Shown here piece after piece: positions 26,001-38,000 of a stretch of 64,000 nucleotides of DNA. The DNA lies in contig OZ005689.1 of NCBI GenBank assembly GCA_963930775.1, forward strand, positions 11,563,079 through 11,627,078, written 5' to 3'. The translations under genes were made by a program, and so were the position numbers. The stretch is from Cliona cf. orientalis (lineage: Eukaryota > Porifera > Demospongiae > Clionaida > Clionaidae). Under the pieces are notes generated by a model. That model did not search any database, had not been told where the DNA came from, and was given only the letters and a program-made list of their open reading frames with translations. How positions within the stretch are numbered: position 1 is the first letter of the stretch; the number at the start of each line of letters is the position of its first letter.

Positions 26001-29000
26001 TAGTCAATGGTCAACGGATCAAGGGCAAAAATTCGTCATGGTCAAGTGGTCAAGGCCATTTTTAGACGGTCAAATATCTTGACCCCGGTTGTAGCTCTGG
26101 ACACAGCGCCTATGGGAGTGACCCCCCCCCCCCCCTTGCATAGTGGCTCGAAGCTTTACTAGCGTGGGGACCAACCATGCAGACTCCAGAACACTCCAGC
26201 TACTCAAAATACATGGCTTCCCTAGTACCCTTGCTAAAAGGCTGCCCATGAAGTGTGGAAATAAGTGCCAAGACAGTTGTAAATAGGTCAGTTGACTTAT
26301 TTTAGCGTTGCTCTTTCAAAAAAATTCTGAAGTATAGCTCTTTTTTCCGCTTTGTGGATGCCTTCGCTTGTCAAAAACTGTGCATATCATGTAAAAAATC
26401 GCGCAATAGCTCCTTGAACAGCACTACCCGTGGCGGTGGTGTGGGTTATATAGACCCATTGCACGTACAAGAAAAATCCGTAAAATTCCATAAATTCTCC
26501 TCCAACGGCCGCCATGTTGGAGTACAAGCGTCTATGTAAACTTGTACTAGCAAGCGCTAAATGGTGCTGTTGCTCTATCGATGTGCATGGACGCCAAACA
26601 ACTAACTGATATTTCAAAGCACGCTGTGGTTAGTCTAATATACTGCAACCATGAGAAAACGGATGCTTACCTTCTTTGCAAACGAGCAGCAAAGGCAGCC
26701 TCTGTACATTTTTGCCATAGAAAACGGCTCCAGTTGTCCTCCAGGGCGGCCCACTGCGCGCGTCCCGTGACGTCACATGCAATGGGTCTATAGAACAATA
26801 ATAACGAATATAGTCCATTTGCTCACATGTACTTGACAGTTCACAAGCCACATATTTATGTCTGTATTTTAATACCTTGTTGCTGGATACTTGCCCTTAG
26901 TGATGTTATTATTGGCCTATGACCTAATCAGCTTGTCAAACATCGTCACCAATGTGGTGTTTGAATTGAAAGATGCTGATGTTGAAAGGACTAGTAAAGA
27001 ATCTGATTAGTTCCCCCTTTGTTATAGAATTTGTTTAAAAGTCCAATGATATAGTATAGGAGAGTGAAGATTTCTTGACTCTTTCATATTATACTTCTGA
27101 AACTGAGCCTTCATAGCTTGATTAATGTTCAAGACTGTTCATTTCCACCCCCCCCCCCCAAACATAAACTTGTCCATGTATCCAGTAAGTTGTATGGCAA
27201 ATTTCACGGAGAGCATGTGCATATGCATTTAGTGTTTGAAACAAACGAAGAGTCTTGGCGGCCAAGAATCTTCGTTTGTTTCATGCAGATAGCAACTGAG
27301 AACGATGTAACTTCATTTATCTATCTGACCCTTTCTCCTCCCCTCAAAGAGCATGAAGACGAAGTTAAGCTTACAGCAGCTCAACCTCTTTTGATTTTGA
27401 GAGAGGCGCAGGGGGATCCCCTGTCCCACCAGTCAGGAGTACAAGCCCTTGTACCCATTAATTTAACTTTATGGCCATGGGCGGAACACTATCCTATAAC
27501 CATAATGTGATTATACACTATAATGATTTGTTCCTGATCTTTTTTCATCCACTAGAGCTGACAACGATAAACCTATAGTTGGACATCGACTGCTGTTTCT
27601 TCGTCGCTATAATAGTACTTTCTCCATTTGCACCGGATCCGTTCTATTTACACTCGAACAAACCATTGCCCGAATTTATTTACTTTCTATTTAACACCGA
27701 ACGGCGATATTAATAATTACTTTTGGCCGTTCGGATAATTAGAGCGAGTATGGTAGCTTCTTGAAGCGAGATAGGCCGATATTCGAGATACTACTGTCAC
27801 TGTTGTACGTGAAAGAGCGCTCAGGAAAATACATATATGTATGCAATCTAATTAGAATAGTAGGTGCAGCTCGGCTACTATTGATTTTTAACTAGAGCTA
27901 CTGAAGTATGGTTACCAATTGAGATCAAGGGCGGGTGGCTATCAGACTGATACTTAGTGGGTCCTCTTTCGTGAGGATATGGTAATTAGCATGCCTGCTT
28001 CCTGTACTTGTGTAAACAATGGCTTCCCTAACCACTCTCTATACTAGTACTGTACATATCTATGTAAATTGGTGGTCTCGTTGCTATGTGATATTGCACT
28101 CTTTCATTAGTCACATATTCTTACAAAACAAAGGATTTTAACTGACAGAGTGAGTGATTTATCACTTATAAACTACCCCTAGGATACAAGGGTGAAGTAG
28201 GATATAGAGCTTATTATCCTGATCCTCATGCTGTATAACCCCTCAATTATCCCCCTCTCCCTTTCTTTCTGCATGATAGCATTGATTGGAGGGGGATCAT
28301 GGCATTCAAGGATGTCGACTATTGCCATCTGATGAATACCACTTGGGCCCATGATCTCTGCACTTCCCTGGCTATTTGACGTAACTAGAAAAAAAACCGG
28401 CCAAATATGACACAAATACATGGGTACTATAGCTAGTGTATAGTTTCTATACTTTAATTGGCTTATGAAGTTCAGTACCATATACATGTACGTGAAAATA
28501 AAAAATTTCGCCAAGCACAGCTACCTTTGTATTGCAGAAGAATTTGGTGGAAAAACTTTCCGCCAGTAATGGTTGCCATGCATATCCTCTGGCATGCAAT
28601 TTTGAATACATGCAGGACAAGAATTTAAATTTTTGCTAATGAGAGCTGAGAGTAGGTGACAAAATCGATGAAACGTCTCTCCAGGCAAAACAATTGTGTA
28701 TACGGTGTCCATTTTGTAATCAAAGAAACAAGGGTGAGACAGAACAACTTACGTTACTGTAGGAACCTGAGCTAATAGTGCAGGGGGCATAATTGCAGGA
28801 TTCTACATTAATATTAATATTATTAGCATTTGTTACAATGAATTCATATGAATGCTATACCCTAAGAGGGTGCAACTGCCAAGGGAGGAGATTCTTGCTG
28901 TACAAATACGATTTCATGTATGTATGTTGTACTGTAACAGTGCTACCTTGATTATACAGATCTTGTCTATAAAGAATCTTTAGATTAGGCCATATAAAAT

Positions 29001-32000
29001 AACTTACTTGATTCTCATCCCCGCCCGTCCCAATTTTTAGAGGCCGCCTCTACGAATTTTATTGCTATCGCGCGTGCGCAGTAGCGACCCTTTACCAAAT
29101 ATCTCGAAAATATGCTCCAGATACTGCTCTTTCTAGTGTCCTGATGAGTAAAAAATAAAAATAAAATGCCTCCTCCCGCCCCTATTTTTTGGAAAAAGGT
29201 GGATGAGAATCAAGTAAGTTATTTTATATGGCCTTATCCTGACTTTCTTGTGACCAGCAAAATTCATACACTAGTTTACGTGCACAAGTATCGTAGTGAC
29301 AGCTGAGGAATGAGCTTGACAGTTTTACAGACTTGTCTTGGCCAGATTATCTCAATATCATTTAAGAGCTATATCGTAGTCATGATGAATCAGGTGAGGA
29401 AGGGAACTTTAGTTATCTTGACTATTAAATCTTCATTTTGATATTCCAACTTGTAAAAGCTAACGTTCACTGTCCCCCTCCCCCTCCAGAGTTAGTATAC
29501 CATGATTAAAATGGAAGGTCTGATTTGTGCAAGAGAATTGGCATTCTAGGAGTTTTCATAATGCATCGTGTAAACACTTTTACTAGGAATCATTTCAATG
29601 CACTTATTAACCCTCGCCGCAAAGCGTAGGCGGAGGGTTACTGCAATCGTTTGGCGATTTTTGTCCGTCCGTCCGTATGGTAAGGGTCGTCTGAGAGAAA
29701 GTACGCATCTGAGGATTACCAGGCATCAAGGAAGAGTGGTCACGTTAAGTCCTGCCCAGTGGTATAATAGTGTGCAGCTGTGGTTGCCATTCTGTGCCTT
29801 GCTGGTCATTTGTCAGTGCAGTGACAGTGTAAACAGGCAGTGGCTCTCAAGTGCATAATTGAGTTTAAGTAGTCACGGAAGGGGCCTTCCCCCTAGCCTA
29901 TATCATGCACTGACTCTGAAGAAAACTGGAGTACCTCAGGTGCAGGGTATGTATATAGTATTGAACTAGATACATACTACCATATTATGGTAGTATGTAT
30001 CTAGTTCAATACTCCTTATATTGAGCAGGCATACACTCTGAAATAATGCTAGCTACTATAGATCTCTATATGTGCATGAGTCATGCATGCGTGTAGCGGT
30101 GAGGGTTTTGCACTCCTGTGCATTCATTTAGGTTGCATTCTGTTAGCATAATGACTTCTGAATATATACAATTTGGGCAGTAATATATAAGTACTCTTAG
30201 TAAACGCGTATGTGTACAAGTACAGTCAGTAATGGCATGAGTGAAAGTAAGTGCTACGAGTACACGTGCTATATAATTGTACAATGATTAAAGTGTGTGA
30301 TTAATTGATAATAGTATAGAATTTTCCCTAGGCTATAGCAGGAGTACCGATTTCAGAGTAAGAGTATACACTTACATCAGTAATCTGTACTATGTGAATA
30401 ATGTATAATTGTAACTAATCATTACCGTACCCTCGCAAAAGAGGGCACATGGCGGTGCACCTTACATTGGGCCAAACCATGGGGGATGAGCCGATATTCG
30501 AGGTAACATGCAAAAATGGATACGATCTCAAGGTTTTTGGCCAAATATATAATTGTGGGATAAGATAGTTTCTGACTATCTTCTAAGCCATTCTTTGTTG
30601 TAGATGACAGCTGGTTTGGAGTAGCTAAGGGGGTACTGAGTAAAGATACATGTTCCGTAGAAGGGGGTGCTCAAGTCCCTGAGCTCACCCTACAATTTGG
30701 GCTCAATTACCTGCTAAGACCTAAGGTGTAATCAAATATGCACTGCTCTGGAACGTGCATGCACAATCGCTATTAAATAGGCATGGTTACTATTGTAAAA
30801 CATGCATGATTTTATGCTGAAATGTGGCATGAGATGATTCTGTAGGTGCTCAACAGGATCTTACATCAAGTACAGTCCTCATAGACCAGCCATTTTGTTA
30901 CGGCTGCTGTCAACAGCACTGTGAAATACTGACCCGATAGCCAGCCACCTTTGCTAACCGTGCTTGAACAAGGCTAAAGTCAATACCATACTTAGTCAAA
31001 TATATACAATGCACGATCCAATGTAAGATAAGAAATTTGATTTTTGGAATTTTTATGAACGGAAGATAGCAAAGTAAAATTTATTTTATGTGAATCCAAT
31101 CTAATGCAAGTGTGTAGTACAGGCAGCTATACAGAGGCATTTTGTCCTAGTATGTGCTAGTGGCCTTGCCTGGAAGCACTATAAATATACCCAAAGTGAC
31201 ATTCTTAAATTAATCTTTGTACTATCAGCTACAAGAAGACAAAGCGACAGGGGAAGTGGTACACTGTTCTTGGAAGTGTATCTGTATCTTTTAATTAAAT
31301 TCATTTCCTGGAATTTTAATGAATCCAGTCTAACATGGTCGTTGTTGAAATTGTTTAATTTGCATAATAATATTGGAATAAGTGCACTTAAAGTAATAAG
31401 GTGGCGTGGGTAGCATTCTTTCATATCTATCTACTTCGAATATTAGCCCATCCCCCAGTCTAGGTCCAATGTAACATACACCACCCATGGGCCTTTCCAC
31501 AAAAGTACTGTATACACGGCACATACCAATAATGTAATAATCTCTTATGATAGCTATGCTGTATGAAATATCTTAGGATCCTGGCTCAATTGAACATGAA
31601 GGGCAATGGCTCAGAGCCAGAGTGGCCTAACCCACAAATGTTGAGTTAGCTTCCCTAATCTTAAAAACATGTTTAAAATGCATTTCATTAACAACAGAAA
31701 ATTAACATTATTTTTTTGAAAATTTGAGTGAATTGGTAGAGTAGGGTGTTTGGTTTTTAGTCCATTTTAAATTTGAGCTTTTTAGACAATTTCCCACATT
31801 CAATTTGGGGTTAGGCCACTCTGGTTCTCGACCCTTCATTTAATTATTGCTATGCATATGCATTGATGGGCACTGTCGATAGGCGTGGCTACAGTGGCCT
31901 ATGAAAAGGCACTATTTGTGACGCCCGTGGACCGTATCCCTCGATTTGACGCACACTGAAGCCAGTTTTTTCGCCGAATTCGATTGATTCGTTGTGATTA

Positions 32001-35000
32001 CGAGTCGCTTAGACGAGATATGGCGATTTTTGTGCTAACGACAACGACAACAACAACGACAACGACGATAGGACCGTTTACTTCACCCCCTTGCGCATGC
32101 ACGCGGGGTAATAATAAGGTGGCATGGGTAACATTCTTTCACATCTATCTACTTCGAATATTAGCCCATCCCCCAGTCTAGGTCCAATGTAACATACACC
32201 ACCCATGGGCCTTTCCACAAAAGTACTGTATACATGCACATACCAATAATATTATAATAATCTCTTGTGATAGCTATGTTTTATGAAATATCTCAGGATC
32301 CTGGCTCAATTGAACATGAGCAAGCCCCGACAGGAGATTTCTATGCCATGCCTCAACAAAAAAGGAAGAAGGGAAAAAATCCGGTGTCTTCTACTGATTC
32401 AGCAATGGCAGCTATGTACTCAACTGTTGATACATCCAAAAATGAGAATCAAGTAAGTATACACAGGAGTACATAAAGGTAGGAGTATTGAACTATTATT
32501 CGGAAACTTACGTCACTAGTGTACTACTTGGAGCAATTATTGGTATCATTATCATAACAAGTACATTGTGCTAGACAAGTGCTATAATTGAGTTTCCAGT
32601 CACCGCACTGTCTGAAGCAGTTAGCTACTATATTACACATGCTAGCATGGTCAGCCCACATCATCCATGGGTAGTACAAACTTATGATAAGGCTATAGCA
32701 ATCAATAGTTTACAGACACAACTTGTGACATCAAGTTTCTGAAACATCATACCATATATGTGCGCAATTTTTTCGGTTCTAATTAAAGGCGCCTTTTCGG
32801 ACATCAATTATTTTTAGGTGGCGCCTATTTAATTGGAATGTATTGCCATGTGCAATATCACAGTACCACTGTATTGTTGATCTATTGAGCTAGCAGTTTG
32901 GATGTCAAACTAAGCTGTCTCTTAAATTTTTATGGGCACTTACCTACTGCTTTGATGTCTTTCTGGAGTCAGAGACAACTGTTGTGATGGCTACGGTACC
33001 AACAACTCAGCATATCAGAGTGAAAATTCCAAAAAGAACATAAACTAGAGCCATATTTTTGTTGCTTTCGCTACTGTCATATTCACCGCCACTAAAAATA
33101 ATACCTTAGTTAATCGAATACAACATATGATCCAATCTAACCTAACATAAGAAATTAGCTTTTACGAATTCTCATAACTTATACCGTAGAATCCCGCGAT
33201 TACGCCCCCCCCCTCGCACATAAGCCCCCACCCCCTGCATTTTTAGCTCAAGTTCCTGCATAGGTAGTTTTGTCTCGCGTATAAGCCCCCCTCTCTCCTT
33301 GACTGTAAAATGGAGACCATAAATCAATAAAAACAGTAACTATACAGCTAGCAAACGAGCTATTTGTGTCAAATTATGCCTTTGTTGTTTTTCTCGAGTT
33401 TTGCCCACCAAACAGCCAGAGTAAATACAGAGATCACACAGCCACATGGCATTCGATAGTCGGTAATGGTCGTCACACAGAAATGTAAGGATCCCGCGTA
33501 TAAGCCCCCTCCCCACTTTTGCCCAACCCTAGCATGCACAAAGGAGGGGCGTAATCGCAGGATTCTACGGTATATCTGGAGCAATTGACAACCTTTACCA
33601 GAAAAGCGCACATTTTTCAGAATTGATATTATTTTTTTCCATCGGTAGTATTAGATTAAGTACGGCAGTACTACGTAGTGATAGTGCTTGAGCTCTGGCA
33701 AACTTCCAGAACCACTCTAATTGCAGTGCTTACTCGCCTCCCTAATTTATGCGCCCTTTGACCTGGTTGTCAATTTTTCGATTCTAATTGGAGACGCCTA
33801 TGCGATCTGTAATTGTTTTTTAGGGGCAACTAAATTAGAAAGTATACGGTACTTAGTATATGGTTCAACACTCCTACCCCCTTATCTACTCCTAGTGTAC
33901 GAAATTAGGATTGTGCCTCATTGAATATCACCAAATCTGTGATTCTAGCTCATAATATAGTGTTCTAGTCAACTCAGATTTAACTAGATACTCAATTCTT
34001 TTCACATGGTATGGCAGATCATAGGATATGTACACAATCATTACACCATATTACATAATCATTATAAACCATATAATATATCACAGTATTTACCACAGCC
34101 ACATAACAGAGCACACATGCACGGTACATACAATACACCTATACAATGTCATACACTATGAACACTACATCCCCCCCTCCTCTGAATTAAAGAGGGATAC
34201 ACACACATTCATGTTTATGAGTTAGTGTTTGTATAATATTATATACATTGTTCCAAAACGTCTCAACTTTCAACTGCATACTGGATATATCATCTTGGAG
34301 GATTTTAATCTGGTGCCTTGATCTGAGGTGCATTTACTGGCAGTGTTACGCTATCTTCTACCTCCTCCACTACATTCATCTGTACCATCCATGGGGACAT
34401 AACTACCTTGAAATCTGAGGCATTCCTTGTTATGTACTTGTCCTTCCTGCGAGCCGTTACCATTGTTCCTTTGATGCATGCGACAAAGTGGATATGGATT
34501 ATACAGCTTGTTTTATTTGTGTTGATGAACAGTACTAAATCAACTGCCGTACTCGCTCTAATTGGCCAAACAGCCGAAAATAATTATTAATGTTGTCGTT
34601 CGGCATTAAATAAAATTCGACCAATAGCTTGTTTGGGTGTAAATAAAACGGATCTGGTGAAAGAAAGTACTCGCAATGAAGAAACAGCAGTCGATGTCCA
34701 ACTATAGGTTTATTGTCATCAGCTCTAGAGCTCCGGTATCGCTGAGCAATCGCAAATGTTTGCTGTCTATGTAAGTAAGTGTCACCTTGGATGCTGTCCA
34801 AGATGTTGTAGCCACACTGTCCCACACTCTTCAATGAACGTGGAAGAGTTGTGTCAAGCTCCTGCCATGCCATACTGTGTGTCCGTTTAGTTGATTAGAG
34901 CGGGTCAGAAAACTTAAAATTCAAGATGTTCCAGGAATTAGGAAGGAAATAAATTGCTTAAACCTGCCATTTGGACTATAAGAATGTTCGAATAACTAGA

Positions 35001-38000
35001 GTAAGTACGGTACTTGGATTTGGACACCTGTGTTCTTTTTTCAGTATGTGCTTTCATTTTCGCTTTTGCTTTAGAATTACTATAGCACTCATGTCAGACG
35101 CTCCTAATTTCGTACACTAGGAGTAGATAAGGGGATAGGAGTGTTGAACCACATACTAACTACCGTATACTTTCTAATTTAGGTGCCCCTAAAAAACAAT
35201 TACAGATCGCACAGGCGTCTCCAATTAGAATCGAAAAATTGACAACCAGGTCAAAGGGCGCAAAAATTAGGGAGGCGAGTAAGAACTGCAATTAGAATGG
35301 TTCTGGAAGTTTGGCCAGAGCTCAAGCACTATCACTACGTAGTACTACCGTACTTAATCTAATACTACGTATGGAAAAAGAATAATAATTTCAATTCTGA
35401 AAAACGTGCGCTTTTCTGGTAAAGGTTGTCAATTGCTCCAGATATACCTTGGTGTCTGTACATGGGGAGGATTTAAACACTACTTGTTGTGAAAGTTTCT
35501 ATGCATACGCTTGGAAATCCTTGGTCCTTTGTTATAATATACATGGGAGTGAATCACGTCAAATTCACCTAATTACAAGGGCACTTCACGGCGTAAATCT
35601 TTCCTAAATAATTGGTTAGATGTGTGTCTATACATGGGGAGGATTTACGCATTTCTCGTTAAATACCAGTCAGATGGGGTTTTACTCTATAATGAAAAGT
35701 ACATAAATTATTCCCACATATATAAACTTCAAAAGATTAACTGTCAGGGAATTTACGCCATTAAAGAGAGACATGCATCCTTCCCATGAGTGACTCATGG
35801 GAAAAAAGACGTAAATTAATCCCATGAGTCACTCATGGGTTTGGTGATGTAAATCGTCATGAGTCACCCATGGGATTTTCTTCTATTTTACGCAATTTTC
35901 TATCTGATCTAGCTTTTGCAGAAGTGGAATGAACCACCACCTCCAGAAATCAGGAATACGCATCAATGATCACAAATAAATATTCACCAGTGGGAAGAGG
36001 ACCACAGAAATCTATATTCAGTGTGTACCATGATTTAGATGGTAAAAGTGACATGAAGAGGATCTGAACGACTTTCAGGCCCATTGGCTTGGCATGCTAG
36101 ACATTTCTCAATCTTTAGTTTTACCATGTTGTCGATTCCAGGGAAACACACTTTCTCACATATTATTACCTCCTTGGTAGCCTTGGTGACCTTTTAATTA
36201 TGTGCGATAGCTACTGTTTGTTCACGGAGTACCGTAGGTATCACCGTGAATTCTGCTGCCATATAGGAATACCGTATTTCCCCCACTATTAAGCGCATGC
36301 GCTTATATCTCTACAGGAAGAAAACCTGGCTTAATAGCAAAGTGCGCCTAACTAACTAAAAAATAAAGGACGCATGCGCGTTCGCGATATCATTGAGGAG
36401 GCATAGCCAATCGATCGATCGCGTGATCATTCTCGTTGCTGCATTCCCCCCAGCTCGAAATGGCGCTTGTTGCTTGAAGAACCTGAGAATCAACAGTAGC
36501 CATCGTTATTTCGACTAACTTGAAAAGGCTGGAACCCTGGGCAAGCAAGCAAGCATGCAGATATCGAGTACAAGGGTCACTTACAACATGCGAAATGCGC
36601 CTATTAGCGAGTGCTTAGGTCAACAAAATAGCATGCGCTTAATAAGGAATATGCGCTTATAAGCGAAATGCGCCTAATAATGAGAAAATACAGTATCTTG
36701 GAATCATTGCTGATCGTTAGTTCACCTTGGACTCTGTTGAATAGTCTCAAATCTTTGTTGACAATGACTCGAAGCAACATGTCTCAAAGCAAGTCTACGA
36801 ACAAGTCAAAGGCTAAGGCAAGGTCCCAGCCCAACCTAAGCAAGCAGGACACCATTTGCGACGGTTGTTGTAGTGCGATCATCGACAATGAGCAAGAGGC
36901 GATCCAATGTGAGGGATGCTGCCAAAAATGGTACCACAGGCTCTGTGCAGGGGTCTCAAAATTCCATTATGACATGCTCGCTGACAGTCCCGATCCTTTC
37001 ATCTGCTGGCTGTGTGCAGATTCCCTGCGCAAGGCTGCAACCCGGGAACTCCAACAGGAGTTAGCCGAGTTAAAGATAGATTTCGCAACTGAACTTGAAA
37101 CTAATCGTTCCGAAATAGCCACGTTAAAAGAAGAGAATGCCACTTTGCGAGCTGCTCTAAGTCAGTTGAAACAGCAACAGCTACAGAAGTCCTCTGAGGG
37201 AAGCAGTGAGTCCTTGAACTCTACTGCAACTGCGTCTGCAGGGAGCAGTTGGTCTAAGGTACAGCAATCGCGCTCAAGGATGCCGCGAAGACCTCAGCGA
37301 GAGCAGAATCAATCTGAAACCACTTCACGTGGATCCTCCGCTGGTGAGAGCCAACGTCGGATTAATCACCCCCCGACCAAGAATCGTGTCCAAGTTCCTG
37401 GTGCGAGAAAGATCTGGGGCACCCACCCAAATGCCACCACGCAAGCTGTCTCCAAAACAATCGCTGCACTAACAGAAATGTCCATTGCAAGTATTTCCAT
37501 TAAGAGGAAGTACAAAATGAGCCCCCAAAGCTCTGGAGGAGGCAAGTTGTCAAGGTGGTGGTTTGTTATAAGGGGTGATGAAGAAGCTATGAGACAGCTA
37601 GAGGGAAAATGGAATGCAGTCGTAATGCAAGTTGGCTGGAAGCTGGAGCCTCTCTACACTTTCTCAGATGTTGTGGTGACCCATCAATCGTCTGATGACA
37701 CTGTGCACAATTAGCCTGCTACCCTCCTTCCCCAACTCCCCCTGCCCTATCGAATCCCAATCCTCCCAACTCCCCTAATCCATCTGACTCGGCCAATAAC
37801 GTTTCTTTTTTAGAGCCTGTAATCAGCCCTGCTCCTCAATTGGAGCATGTACAGTGAGCATATCTCATTATTCAGTTAAGTTAAATTTTTTATCAGTTTT
37901 GTATTTCAATGCACGCGTTTATTGCCTAAGATTGACGAGCTCAGGGCCCTTACCTTAGTTTACAAGCCCCACCTGATCTGTATTGTTGAAACCTGGCTGG

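Larger units (their letters stand above)
34300..36205 (-). mobile_element. Broken Ty3/Gypsy LTR-retrotransposon fossil (pol 3' part)
   Basis: On the minus strand, about 36205-35920 resembles a Ty3/Gypsy integrase zinc-binding and core start (KCLACQANG is typical), and about 34485-34300 resembles the pol C-terminus (GTMVTARRKDKYITRN). The two parts are separated by unrelated repeat sequence, including one arm of the long inverted repeat. No LTRs were identified. It carries several breaks and looks old. Confidence 0.7.

Noticed and set aside
34535-34873. 112-codon minus-strand frame as a gene
   Set aside because: Most of it lies in a dispersed repeat also seen at 27554-27752, and no domain was recognised.
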